The translations under genes and the position numbers were made by a program. The notes under the pieces were generated by a model. That model was not told where the DNA came from, made no database searches, and saw nothing but the letters and a program-made list of their open reading frames with translations. From Nitrosopumilus sp. (GTDB lineage Archaea; Thermoproteota; Nitrososphaeria; Nitrososphaerales; Nitrosopumilaceae), in assembly GCF_025699125.1 (NCBI RefSeq), contig NZ_JAILWC010000002.1, forward strand, positions 62,001 to 126,000: 64,000 nt of DNA. Direction: 5' to 3'. Below are positions 53,036 to 60,559 of the stretch, piece by piece (the stretch's first letter is position 1; every line of letters starts with the position of its first letter).

Positions 53036-53116
53036 GTTTCTCAAAAGAATCATCAGGTATGCAAGTTTCTCAATCCATGAAACCTAGAATAGTTGAATTA
53101 ATGCATACCTGTGGAT

Positions 53117-53124
53117 TTTTATAT
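53117..53124 (+). promoter_or_regulatory. TATA box of the DUF1059 gene
   Basis: The sequence ttttatat is centred about 25 nt upstream of the ATG at 53145, consistent with a leaderless archaeal mRNA. It also argues against the in-frame upstream codons at 53124 as the start. Confidence 0.5.
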
Positions 53125-53144
53125 TGATTATTTTTCATCAAAAC

Positions 53145-53312
53145 ATGGCACAACTGAAGTGTAGAGATTACGGTTTTGAATGTGATTTTGTTGCAGATGG
53201 TGAAATGGAACAAGTTATTGAAAACTTTAGAACACACACAGATGACGAACATGGAATAGATTATTCTAAAGAAGCCGTTATGCAATTTCTTTTAAGAAAA
53301 CAAGGCTTGTAA
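53145..53312 (+). CDS. DUF1059 family small protein
   Basis: 55 residues starting MAQLKCRDYGFECDFVADG. The CRDYGFECDF start and the following helix EMEQVIENFRTH, then a conserved EHGI and YSKEAVMQF, match DUF1059, a family of small two-Cys proteins in archaea and bacteria. The function is unknown. It ends 3 nt before the convergent HemA-like gene. Confidence 0.85.
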   Translation: MAQLKCRDYGFECDFVADGEMEQVIENFRTHTDDEHGIDYSKEAVMQFLLRKQGL

Positions 53313-53315
53313 AAA

Positions 53316-54401
53316 TTAAGCATCGAATCTTTTCATTCTAGCAGACAAAACAGGTAATTCTTTTTCAATGATTTTCTCAACTGCTGGAACAATACCAGTT
53401 CTAGTCCTGACACTTTCTTCATAAATTTCCGCAATTTGATCTCTAAACAATAATTTGATTCCGGGGAGAGCAGTAATCCCCTCATCAACAGTTCGAGGTT
53501 CAGATAAATCTAAAATGAGGGTACCTTTTGTTTTTTCTTCCATCACTAATCTAATTCTATCATATGTGATTAAGAAGTAATCAGATGTAGTTGCAACAAA
53601 AACAATATCATACTTATCAAAACTTGTTAAAACATCGTTAAAATCTATAGGGGTTCCACCCAGAATAGTTGTAAAACCAGTTGCACGTTCAAGAGTTCTG
53701 CTTGTGACATCAAATGAGATACCCTTTTTATCTAAAGCCTTTACAAGTGTTGCTGCAGATTCACCAGTTCCAATAAGTAACACTTTTTTCTTAGAATCAA
53801 GGCCTGCTTTTTCATCCACAAGTTTCACCGCAACATCACCTAAAGATACAACATCTTTTGAAATTCCTGTTGTGTCCCTCATTCTAGTTGATAATCGAAT
53901 TACGCTTTCAAATAATTTATTTAGAATTGGTCCTGATGTACCAGCATTTTTTGCATTTGTAATTGCGTTAACAACATCATCAAATACATTTTGCCATCCA
54001 ACAACTAAGGCATCTAAACCAGAAGTTAATCGTAAAAGATTAAGATATACATCATCACCTTTGTAAACCTCCAGAGTTTGATCAAAATGATCTATATCAA
54101 TTTGTTCTAATGAAGATAAAGATATCCAAGTGTCTTTAATTTGATTTAACACAAGTACTTTACCTTCAGGTCTTCTTGCATCAGGTGAATCATCAGTTTC
54201 AACATTACTAACTGTAAAAATTTCAACTCGAGTTGCCGATTGAATAATCACACATTCCTCAACACCAGGAATTTTTTTAAACTCTGTACATGCAGCGTTC
54301 ACATCTTTAAAGGAAAATTTGGATAATGTATGTATAGGGACATTTTTGAAAGTTACTCTTGCATTCATCACATCAAAAGATATTTTGCTCAAATCATCCA
54401 C
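53316..54401 (-). CDS. Degenerate glutamyl-tRNA reductase (HemA) homologue
   Basis: 361 residues from GTG 54401 (ATG 54368 also possible). The overall three-domain layout is HemA: N-terminal catalytic, NAD(P)-binding (VLLIGTGESAATLVKAL, residues about 210) and a helical dimerisation tail. But the catalytic TCNR motif reads SATR with Ala at residue 56. The H-R-x2-P-x3-R-E motif reads FKNVPIHTLS, and the GEPQI loop reads GWQNV. The enzyme's key residues are thus lost. It may be a structural or regulatory paralogue. It starts 3 nt after the coiled-coil gene stop. Confidence 0.82.
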   Translation of the reverse strand: MDDLSKISFDVMNARVTFKNVPIHTLSKFSFKDVNAACTEFKKIPGVEECVIIQSATRVEIFTVSNVETDDSPDARRPEGKVLVLNQIKDTWISLSSLEQIDIDHFDQTLEVYKGDDVYLNLLRLTSGLDALVVGWQNVFDDVVNAITNAKNAGTSGPILNKLFESVIRLSTRMRDTTGISKDVVSLGDVAVKLVDEKAGLDSKKKVLLIGTGESAATLVKALDKKGISFDVTSRTLERATGFTTILGGTPIDFNDVLTSFDKYDIVFVATTSDYFLITYDRIRLVMEEKTKGTLILDLSEPRTVDEGITALPGIKLLFRDQIAEIYEESVRTRTGIVPAVEKIIEKELPVLSARMKRFDA

Positions 54402-54404
54402 CCA

Positions 54405-55169
54405 TTATGCCTTTATTTTATCCCGTCCACCTTTGGCTGTTCTAAAAACATTCATTCCGATATAGAAATTTTCATGTAAAGATTCCAAATAAATAATTTC
54501 ATTTTCAGCATCTTTAAGTTCTTTTTCAGATGCATTAGGATTATTTTTTAATTTTTCAAGTTTTATTTTTGATTCTTCTAAAAATGAATCAACACCACGC
54601 TCGTAATTTGAAACTCCGCCAAATTCTGGACTAAGTACATGTTCTGGAACATATACAGGAGTTTGATCCTGAGGAATCTCTGCTTGTCTTGTTAGGGATT
54701 CTTGTTCTTCTTGTGAGAGGATTGGTCTAGGGAATCTGTCTTTTTTATTTAAGAAGAATTCAGGCTCACCCATTTCCCGTCTGAATATTTCTTCACCTTG
54801 TCTCTTAAACGTGTAATCAGATTTCTTTGCCGCATCGGCTTTAACTTCAGCAGCTATTGCTTTGTATTCTTCCTCAGCTGCTGCTTCTGCTTCGGCTTTA
54901 GCTGCCTCTGCTTTTGCAAGAGCCTCTTTTACTGCTGCTTCAGCAGATTCTACAGCTTTTGCTGCTGCTTCTGCTTTTGCAATTGCTTCTTCAGCTGCTT
55001 TTGTTTCTCCAGCTGCTTTTGCTTCTTCAGCCTCTTCTACTGCTGCTTCAGCAGATTCTACAGCTTTTGCTGCTGCTTCTTCAGCGGCTTTAACACCAAC
55101 AGCAGTATCTTTGACGGATGTCTCATCAGAAGACGAATCTACAGATTCTTTTTTCTCTTCAGACATCAA
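54405..55169 (-). CDS. Ala/Glu-rich coiled-coil protein
   Basis: 254 residues (Met 1 and 2 both possible). Residues about 20-125 are a run of Ala, Glu and Lys with heptad-like spacing, strongly predicted to form a coiled coil, including two copies of AAAKAVESAEAAV. The C-terminal 120 residues hold a more ordinary domain (FKRQGEEIFRREMGEPEFF, PVYVPEHVLSPEFGGVSNY, FYIGMNVFRTAKGG). The HemA-like gene follows at once, so the two proteins probably work together. Function unknown. Confidence 0.72.
   Translation of the reverse strand: MMSEEKKESVDSSSDETSVKDTAVGVKAAEEAAAKAVESAEAAVEEAEEAKAAGETKAAEEAIAKAEAAAKAVESAEAAVKEALAKAEAAKAEAEAAAEEEYKAIAAEVKADAAKKSDYTFKRQGEEIFRREMGEPEFFLNKKDRFPRPILSQEEQESLTRQAEIPQDQTPVYVPEHVLSPEFGGVSNYERGVDSFLEESKIKLEKLKNNPNASEKELKDAENEIIYLESLHENFYIGMNVFRTAKGGRDKIKA
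54931..55080. repeat. 42-bp exact direct repeat inside the coiled-coil gene
   Basis: The same 42 bp occurs at 54931-54972 and 55039-55080, offset by 108 bp (36 codons), without a mismatch. It encodes the repeated helix block of the coiled coil. Exact identity at DNA level suggests recent duplication or gene conversion, and a region prone to length change. Confidence 0.85.
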
Positions 55170-55400
55170 ATTTTACTAAAATTGCCTGAATTTTAATATT
55201 CTTGTAGATAATTCAAAGCGCTAGTTTTTTGTCTTCAATCATGAAAATTCTGATTGATCGCGATAAAAAAACTCAAATCAGGAATAATAGAAAATATGAT
55301 GTACCCTCATCAGGGTTTATGAGATCAGTTCGATACTTTTATTGACTTAGGCATGAGTCCAAGGACTTCTATTATTTTGTGATAAAAGAGACATAAAATT

Positions 55401-55526
55401 CTATAATTCCAAAGTTTCATAAGTTCCAGAACCACATGCAGGACAATTAGGGATTGTTTTCAACCCTATCGCTCTGTTAAAGATACAACCACAATCCGTA
55501 CACACTCTAAGATCTGCTTTTACCAT
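55401..55526 (-). CDS. 41-residue zinc-ribbon protein
   Basis: ATG at 55526, stop at 55401-55403. Cys residues at 9, 12, 28 and 31 form CTDCG...CPACG, a rubredoxin-like zinc ribbon; C14 is an extra. Similar tiny ribbons occur in archaeal transcription and translation factors. Function unknown. Confidence 0.7.
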   Translation of the reverse strand: MVKADLRVCTDCGCIFNRAIGLKTIPNCPACGSGTYETLEL

Positions 55527-55563
55527 GATTTTTAAAACAACTCACAAGTTTTGAATATTTGTG

Positions 55564-56454
55564 TCATAGTATTGTCCTGAGACCCTTACACCTATTCCTT
55601 ATTGTTACTTCAGTAATGCCTGCAGCATCGGCAATGTCTTTTTGAGTTCGGTTTTCTTCCAAATCTATACTTGCAAGATATAACGCAGATGCAGCTAATC
55701 CCATAGGATGTTTCCCAGCAAGAGCGTTTTGTTTTTCTGCTTTTTTTAGAATTTTCATGGCATGTCGTTTTGTTTTTTCTGACAATTCAGCATTACTTGC
55801 AATTTTTGCAATACATGAAACAGAGTCAGCAACGGGTATTTTCAGTTCTAATTCTTTGAAAATTAATCTATAGCTTGCAGTAAGTTCTTTTCTTTTTATT
55901 CCCATTGACGATGCAATTTCTTGCAATGTACGTGGAGTCTCAGATTCACGACATGCAGCATAAAGAGCAGCTGCAATAAGGGCGGCAATAGAACGTCCTC
56001 TGATTAGTTTTTTCTCCAAAGATTTTCTATAGATGTAAGATGCTTTTTCTACAACTGCGTCAGGCAAGGACAGTTTTTCTTTTAATTTTAAAAGCTCTGA
56101 TAATGCTTGTTGAAGATTTCGCTCATCATTATTTTTCATATGACTTCTATTATCCCATTTTCGAAGGCGTTTCAAAGAAGATTTCATTGAAGCAGACAAT
56201 GGATTTCCAGAAGAATCTCTGTCAAAGGGATTGATCATAGTACTTAGACCTCGATCGTGTCGTGCCAAGGTTGTCTTATCACCAGTATGAGATCTGCTTG
56301 TGGTAGAATTTGTAAATATCCTCTCAGATCTACTGTCATTTACTTTTTCATCCAGCACCACACCACAGTTGGAACAGAATACTTCCTGAGAGTCTACATC
56401 TGTAATCACAGTATTTTTTCCACATCTAGGACATTTTGTTTCTTGTAAACTCAT
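55564..56454 (-). CDS. tfb: Transcription initiation factor B (TFB)
   Basis: 296 residues from ATG 56454 (MSLQETKCPRCG); an in-frame ATG at 56478 exists. The zinc ribbon CPRCG...CSNCG is followed by the B-reader/linker (RSERIFTNSTT) and two cyclin-like repeats (ending ITEVTIRNRCKGLRTIL, a helix-turn-helix for BRE binding). It recruits RNA polymerase to TBP-bound promoters. Thaumarchaea carry several TFBs; this one is near several regulators. Confidence 0.96.
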   Translation of the reverse strand: MSLQETKCPRCGKNTVITDVDSQEVFCSNCGVVLDEKVNDSRSERIFTNSTTSRSHTGDKTTLARHDRGLSTMINPFDRDSSGNPLSASMKSSLKRLRKWDNRSHMKNNDERNLQQALSELLKLKEKLSLPDAVVEKASYIYRKSLEKKLIRGRSIAALIAAALYAACRESETPRTLQEIASSMGIKRKELTASYRLIFKELELKIPVADSVSCIAKIASNAELSEKTKRHAMKILKKAEKQNALAGKHPMGLAASALYLASIDLEENRTQKDIADAAGITEVTIRNRCKGLRTIL

Positions 56455-56477
56455 AATAAAATCAAAAATATTTTGCA

Positions 56478-57341
56478 CTAGTGTTCTGCATGTCTCTTCA
56501 GTTTTTCAGACATTGTAATTAAACTGGTTTCAAGTCTTTTAGGGCTTGCAATGTAAAAATCGGCATAAAAATGACCATCATCTTCAAGCCATTTTGTATC
56601 AATTCCCTTGCTATGCAAAAGAGAGATTGTTTTGTGTTTTTCTTCAGAATCTGAGAATCTTCTCTGTCTGATTGGTTTTAGGTCACTTTTTACAAGAGAG
56701 TAGTCATAATGATCGAAGGTGTTCTCAATTTTGTCCATATCAAAAATCCTCAAAACGGAGAACGCAAAGACAGGGTCTTTGTCTAAGAATCCCAAATCAG
56801 ATTCAGATTGCTGTTTTTTAATTAATTCAAAAAGATTTGAGAATGCCTTGTATCCAATATAGCCAATGCAGCCAGTTGCAATTATCATATCAGATCGTGG
56901 GATATCTTTGATGGGTAGATTCCCAGACTCTAAATTGACACATATTCCTTTTTTGCAAAGCCCCATATTTTCAGAGAATTTGAGTGCAGGTTCAGATATA
57001 TCTATTTGATAAAAATCAAGGGTGTCATCATATGAAAGATTTTCAAAAATTTGTTTTGATTGTTCAATTGAAGGCTCTTGTTCTAAAAAGAAATCATCTA
57101 ATTCAGACATTTTCAAATCATATTTCATTAGCGCAGAATTGATTCCATAAGAACTTCCAATATCCATAATGTTAATTTTTTTTGAAAGCTTTTTGTAAAG
57201 TTGTTTTGCAATAGAAAGATACAACGGTTTTGTTTTATCAGGAATGCGATAGTCTAACCTCTTCATTTCTTTGAGATATGCATTTGGAAATTTCTGTGTG
57301 TAAATGTTTGTAAAATCTTTTTTTACTGCCAGCTCTTCCAT
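56478..57341 (-). CDS. Methyltransferase-like protein (SAM-binding, unknown substrate)
   Basis: 287 residues. Motif I is INIMDIGSSYGINSALMKYDL, with later NLESGNLPIKDIPRSDMIIATGCIGYIG that resembles motifs III-IV. The Asp/Glu after motif I is not at the usual distance, so cofactor use is uncertain. The C-terminal third with LLHSKGIDTKWLEDDGHFYADFYIAS is reminiscent of class I MTase substrate domains. It ends 23 nt before the preferred TFB start and may be cotranscribed. Confidence 0.65.
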   Translation of the reverse strand: MEELAVKKDFTNIYTQKFPNAYLKEMKRLDYRIPDKTKPLYLSIAKQLYKKLSKKINIMDIGSSYGINSALMKYDLKMSELDDFFLEQEPSIEQSKQIFENLSYDDTLDFYQIDISEPALKFSENMGLCKKGICVNLESGNLPIKDIPRSDMIIATGCIGYIGYKAFSNLFELIKKQQSESDLGFLDKDPVFAFSVLRIFDMDKIENTFDHYDYSLVKSDLKPIRQRRFSDSEEKHKTISLLHSKGIDTKWLEDDGHFYADFYIASPKRLETSLITMSEKLKRHAEH

Positions 57342-57647
57342 GTTGGCAAAATGTTATCATGCCACCCGTTATAAAACCATCGATGAGATGGTTGGATATT
57401 GTAATAACATCATAAAGTGAATATAAGGAATAATCCATATTTTTGGACATACAGTAATTCTCATGCTCCAACTGAAAACACGAGGAATATGTCCCCCAAC
57501 GAAACAGAACCATAGGATTGAGCTCAGGAAGTTAATTTTTCAATTTTCACAGTACTCATAAATCAACAAAAAATGTGTTGAAAGAATTAGAGTTTTGATT
57601 ATTTTCAATAGACCAATGATTACATTAAAGATGATGTTTTTAAATTA
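57342..57647. other. Intergenic region between the methyltransferase-like and ParB-like genes
   Basis: 306 bp between divergent genes. AT-rich DNA with short frames on both strands (for example plus 57463-57561) but none with a recognisable protein pattern. It presumably contains the promoters of both neighbours. I see no tRNA, inverted repeat over 10 bp, or canonical parS site. Confidence 0.5.
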
Positions 57648-58469
57648 GTGTTGAGGAGATACAAACCTAAAATCTCATATAGATTAAGAGAAATCCCAAT
57701 AAAACAGATCAAAATATGGAAAGAAGCTCAGGCACGAAAGCTTGACAGAGAAAATATTTCAGAACTGGCAAAATCTATCAAAAATGAAGGATTGTTGAAT
57801 CCGCCTTTAGTACAAAAAGAAAACAAAGATACATACTTGTTAATGTCGGGACAGAGGCGACTTGCAGCAATGAAAAGGCTGGGGGCAAAAAAGATTCCAG
57901 TACACTTGCTTAGTAAAAAAACAGAGTATGATCTTGAAAATGCAAAGGCTGCATCGGTAGTTGAAAACATTCATCGAAACGATATGAACCACAGAGAAAT
58001 TGCAGACGCGTGTAAGTTTTTGACTGAACAGGTTGGCAAATCATCAGCTGCAAAATCAATGGGAATGTCACCTGCAACATTAAACAAATATCTTGGGTTT
58101 GCAGGTGTTCCTGAAAGACTGAAATTATTAGTACCTTCACTAGTTTCAAGAGACGAAATTACAAGATTATACTTTATTGTTCCAAATGTAGTAAAAGCTG
58201 AAAAAATAGTTCAAAGAATATCCAGTTTGGATCATACCTTACGGAAAAAATATCTCATCGCATTGTCTCAGACTCCAAAATCATCGCATCAGAAACTTTT
58301 GAAACGTGCAAGATCTCTTCGAGTCAAACAGAATATATCATTGAAGTTATCCAAAACAAATGCCAAAAAACTAGCAATTGAATCAAACAAGAAGGACATA
58401 CAGCCGGATGAATTAGCAGGCAAGATAATATCAGACTATCTAAAACGTAAAAAAAGTAGAACACGATAG
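57648..58469 (+). CDS. ParB-like DNA-binding protein
   Basis: 273 residues from GTG 57648. The N-terminal ParB/KorB nucleotide-binding domain contains LAKSIKNEGLLNPPLV, the GERR-like box GQRRLAAMKRLGA and the ENIHRNDMN box, followed by an HTH (SSAAKSMGMSPATLNKYL). The rest is basic, ending KRKKSRTR. ParB proteins load onto parS sites and slide using CTP; in archaea they are rare and mostly on plasmids. No parA lies beside it. It could be a chromosomal nucleoid factor or a transcription regulator. Confidence 0.85.
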   Translation: MLRRYKPKISYRLREIPIKQIKIWKEAQARKLDRENISELAKSIKNEGLLNPPLVQKENKDTYLLMSGQRRLAAMKRLGAKKIPVHLLSKKTEYDLENAKAASVVENIHRNDMNHREIADACKFLTEQVGKSSAAKSMGMSPATLNKYLGFAGVPERLKLLVPSLVSRDEITRLYFIVPNVVKAEKIVQRISSLDHTLRKKYLIALSQTPKSSHQKLLKRARSLRVKQNISLKLSKTNAKKLAIESNKKDIQPDELAGKIISDYLKRKKSRTR

Positions 58470-58491
58470 AATTTTTTCATCTTAACAGATA

Positions 58492-58593
58492 TTATTTTTC
58501 ATCTAATATGTTTTCTAGGCATCCGACATCACAATATTTTTCAAATCCGATAAACTCTTTGTTACATATTACACATTTTTTTACTAGTCTCAT
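58492..58593 (-). CDS. 33-residue Cys4 zinc protein
   Basis: ATG at 58593, stop at 58492-58494. The four Cys at residues 7, 10, 21 and 25 (C-x2-C...C-x3-C) suggest a treble-clef zinc knuckle. Rest is charged. It is immediately downstream and convergent to the ParB-like gene. Translation is not proven. Confidence 0.5.
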   Translation of the reverse strand: MRLVKKCVICNKEFIGFEKYCDVGCLENILDEK

Positions 58594-58626
58594 ACCATAA
58601 TATGTCATTTCTAGAATAAAAAATGA

Positions 58627-58785
58627 TCAATACATGTAATCTATATAATCTGAATTTTGTAGATTCTTTTTGTATTCAATTATTGCCTGATTGATGTTTT
58701 CTAATTCTTTTTTATTCATGTGATTTAACATATGATTGATTTTCAGACCAAATTTCTCAATGTTTTTAATAATTTCATCAGTCAA
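58627..58785 (-). CDS. Possible 52-residue helical protein
   Basis: TTG at 58785 to TGA at 58627-58629. It is a strongly charged alpha-helical peptide (MTDEIIKNIEKFGLKINHM, later KKELENINQAIIEYKK) with no Cys. A TATA-like cttaaa (plus 58812-58818) lies about 30 nt upstream. Coding is plausible but uncertain. Confidence 0.4.
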   Translation of the reverse strand: MTDEIIKNIEKFGLKINHMLNHMNKKELENINQAIIEYKKNLQNSDYIDYMY

Positions 58786-58918
58786 CTAAAAAATGTCCAA
58801 AAAAGAAACCCATTTAAGATTTATTGTATAACGCGATCATCGGATTTTTTTATTATAGTATTTCCAAATGTTTCAATTTTATCATAACAGAGTTAGTTAA
58901 TTGGTTAGGGTATACTGT

Positions 58919-59077
58919 TCATGGATCTAAATGCGAGACTATCCAGTCTTTTATTGCCATATCTGTTCTATGTTCCTGACATCTCACATACGGACATGGG
59001 ATCAGTCTAGGACATTCTACTTCTTCACATTTTCTATACAAGCCAAGAATGTTAGTGCCTTTAGGAGAAATAGACAT
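58919..59077 (-). CDS. 52-residue Cys4-His protein, third gene of a micro-operon
   Basis: ATG at 59077, stop at 58919-58921. Cysteines at 17, 22, 28, 33 and His 36 are arranged C-x4-C-x5-C-x4-C-x2-H (within RKCEEVECPRLIPCPYVRC), followed by an amphipathic helix DMAIKDWIVSHLDP. The start overlaps the stop of the preceding gene by one base (TGATG), a sign of coupled translation. The opposite-strand frame is a shadow. I do not recognise a family. Confidence 0.6.
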   Translation of the reverse strand: MSISPKGTNILGLYRKCEEVECPRLIPCPYVRCQEHRTDMAIKDWIVSHLDP

Positions 59078-59208
59078 CAGAGCACAGGTTTCCTGACTGT
59101 TTTAATTACATTGTTTTTTATATGATTTTTTTCATGTTGACGAACCTCGTCAAATGTGTATGAGGTTCCAATCCAATGAAAATCACATTTAGGGCATTTG
59201 TATTTCAT
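59077..59208 (-). CDS. 43-residue C2H2 zinc-finger protein, second gene of the micro-operon
   Basis: ATG at 59208. Zinc ligands are C5-x2-C8 and H25-x3-H29 (C-x2-C-x16-H-x3-H), followed by a basic tail (IKNNVIKTVRKPVL). Starts directly after the TAG of the preceding gene and overlaps the next. Nucleic-acid or protein binding is inferred from the finger. Confidence 0.65.
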   Translation of the reverse strand: MKYKCPKCDFHWIGTSYTFDEVRQHEKNHIKNNVIKTVRKPVL

Positions 59209-59325
59209 CTATTTTTCTGCATCCTCTGATTTCTTTTTTTCAGATGCAGTGAGTGTATTTACGTCAGTTGTGGCGGTGGTTTTACAAGAACCAAATTTCA
59301 GTTTTTCAATTATTTTTTTAAACAT
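59209..59325 (-). CDS. 38-residue charged protein, first gene of the micro-operon
   Basis: ATG at 59325 and stop TAG at 59209-59211, abutting the ATG of the next gene. The peptide starts with a basic amphipathic helix (MFKKIIEKLKFG), has one Cys, a Thr-rich middle (CKTTATTDVNTLTAS) and a Lys/Glu end. A TATA-like box at 59346-59354 is placed 25 nt upstream. Resembles short membrane-interface peptides, but this is a guess. Confidence 0.55.
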   Translation of the reverse strand: MFKKIIEKLKFGSCKTTATTDVNTLTASEKKKSEDAEK

Positions 59326-59345
59326 ACTCTATCAAGTTGCCCTGT

Positions 59346-59354
59346 GATATATAC
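59346..59354 (-). promoter_or_regulatory. TATA box of the micro-operon
   Basis: gatatatac on the plus strand (gtatatatc on minus) centres 25 nt upstream of ATG 59325, fitting an archaeal promoter with little or no leader. It directly adjoins the partial HTH-gene copy at 59354-59426. Confidence 0.5.
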
Positions 59355-59426
59355 TGACGTAAACTGAACATTGACTGTAACTTTGTTGTTAAGATCAATA
59401 TTCACATTACCAAACAATGATTGGTA
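59354..59426 (-). pseudogene. Partial copy of the 3' part of the HTH gene at 61385-62020
   Basis: The 73 bp match 61432-61504 with 68 identities and no gaps, same strand. Translated on the minus strand it gives Y-x-SLF-x-NVNID-x-NNKVTVNVQFT, the same segment as in the full gene, then diverges into stops on both sides. It is a remnant of a duplicated paralogue or a transferred fragment, now lying just before the micro-operon promoter. Confidence 0.8.
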
Positions 59427-59692
59427 GTTACTAGTACCAATGGGCAATGATTCTGATTAGTTCTCAATAGTAAATCAGATATCAGAATACAAAATATAAG
59501 AGATTATTCAAACAACTAATACTAAATTTCATCATACCAAATTAGATATTCATAATTTTCAAAAGAACAGAGTCAAATAGTTTTAATTTTTGAAATATTG
59601 TGAAAACTCCAATACTATCATTTAACAGCAATCAGAAATCCAAGCTAACTTGGAAAATAACGCAAGTCATTTAAAAGTTGAATATAAAAAAA

Positions 59693-60466
59693 TTAGTTGC
59701 TTCCGATAAGAAACACAACTTGAATAGATGTTGTGATGTCTTGCTCGGAAGAAAACACCGGAGTTGAGGACATAATCTTTGATTCAGCCATTGCAAAATC
59801 TCCACTAAACACTGGTTGTGGGTATGGCATTCCAAATTCTGAAAGGGAAATGCTCTTTACTCCAATTACAGTGTGGTCAAGTGGAGCTAATGCTTTTTTT
59901 GCCTTTGATTCTGCATTTGTTATTGCTTGTTCTAATAGATCATCTTTGAGGTCCATTTGTTTTTGTGGAGATAGAGAATAATACACAGAATCAACTCTGT
60001 TTACTCCTGCATCCACACCATTGTCTATGATGGATGCTGCAAGATTGAGTTTTTCTGTTTCTACGGAGAGAATGTTTGACACCTTGTATCCCACAAGTTC
60101 TCTTGTCTGAATTCCCAAAAACTCATCATTGATATATTCATAGACAGGGTAGATATTCAAAGAAGATGTACTAATTTCTGACTCTGTAATTCCAACAGAT
60201 TTTAGTGCTGAAATTACATTCTCCATCATCTTGGAATTTTCCTCTAGTGCTTGTTTTGCAGTAGGTTTCTGAATTTCTATGCCAAAAGTGACATTCAGAA
60301 GATCAGGATCTACTGATGCTGTTGCCATGCCTGTAACTGATATGGTCTTTTCCAATGAGAGAATTGATGCCGGTTGTGCACTTGCCTCAGGATACAATGC
60401 TCCAAAAGAAATAGACACTGCAAGTACTGCAAGCATAGCAATAACTAGCTGTTTTGATTTCTTCAT
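59693..60466 (-). CDS. SIMPL-domain (DUF541) secreted protein
   Basis: 257 residues. A signal peptide at 1-30 (KKSKQLVIAMLAVLAVSISFG, cleavage after an ASA motif) precedes a SIMPL domain: ISVTGMATASVDPDLLNVTFGIE, SALKSVGITESEISTSSLNIYPVYEY, and late AKKALAPLDHTVIGVKSISL. Family members are oligomeric periplasmic or exported proteins of uncertain function, related to bacterial BP26. Divergent from the membrane HTH gene. Confidence 0.9.
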   Translation of the reverse strand: MKKSKQLVIAMLAVLAVSISFGALYPEASAQPASILSLEKTISVTGMATASVDPDLLNVTFGIEIQKPTAKQALEENSKMMENVISALKSVGITESEISTSSLNIYPVYEYINDEFLGIQTRELVGYKVSNILSVETEKLNLAASIIDNGVDAGVNRVDSVYYSLSPQKQMDLKDDLLEQAITNAESKAKKALAPLDHTVIGVKSISLSEFGMPYPQPVFSGDFAMAESKIMSSTPVFSSEQDITTSIQVVFLIGSN

Positions 60467-60559
60467 GACTTTAGGTAATGATATTTTGAAAATAAGGTTT
60501 GATTAAATTTCAATTTAACCAGAAATCTTAATAACACAAGTTAGAAGAACAATGGTTCA

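Noticed and set aside
54798-55196. Cys/Phe-rich and Ala/Ser-rich plus-strand frames
   Set aside because: They are shadows of the Ala/Glu-rich coiled-coil gene caused by its GCT/GCA codons.
55241-55345. 34-codon frame in the gap before the zinc-ribbon gene
   Set aside because: No motif, no convincing start signal; composition like background.
57238-57513. 91-codon frame on the minus strand
   Set aside because: It overlaps the start of the methyltransferase-like gene in another frame and shows no family pattern.
57463-57561. 32-codon plus-strand frame upstream of the ParB-like gene
   Set aside because: Too short and without support from motif or promoter spacing.
57342-58000. Possible parS site near the ParB-like gene
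   Set aside because: No sequence resembling the 16-bp palindrome of bacterial parS was seen; archaeal sites could differ.
58931-59125. 64-codon plus-strand frame
   Set aside because: It is antisense to the overlapping zinc-protein micro-operon, whose minus-strand frames show consistent metal motifs and coupled starts.
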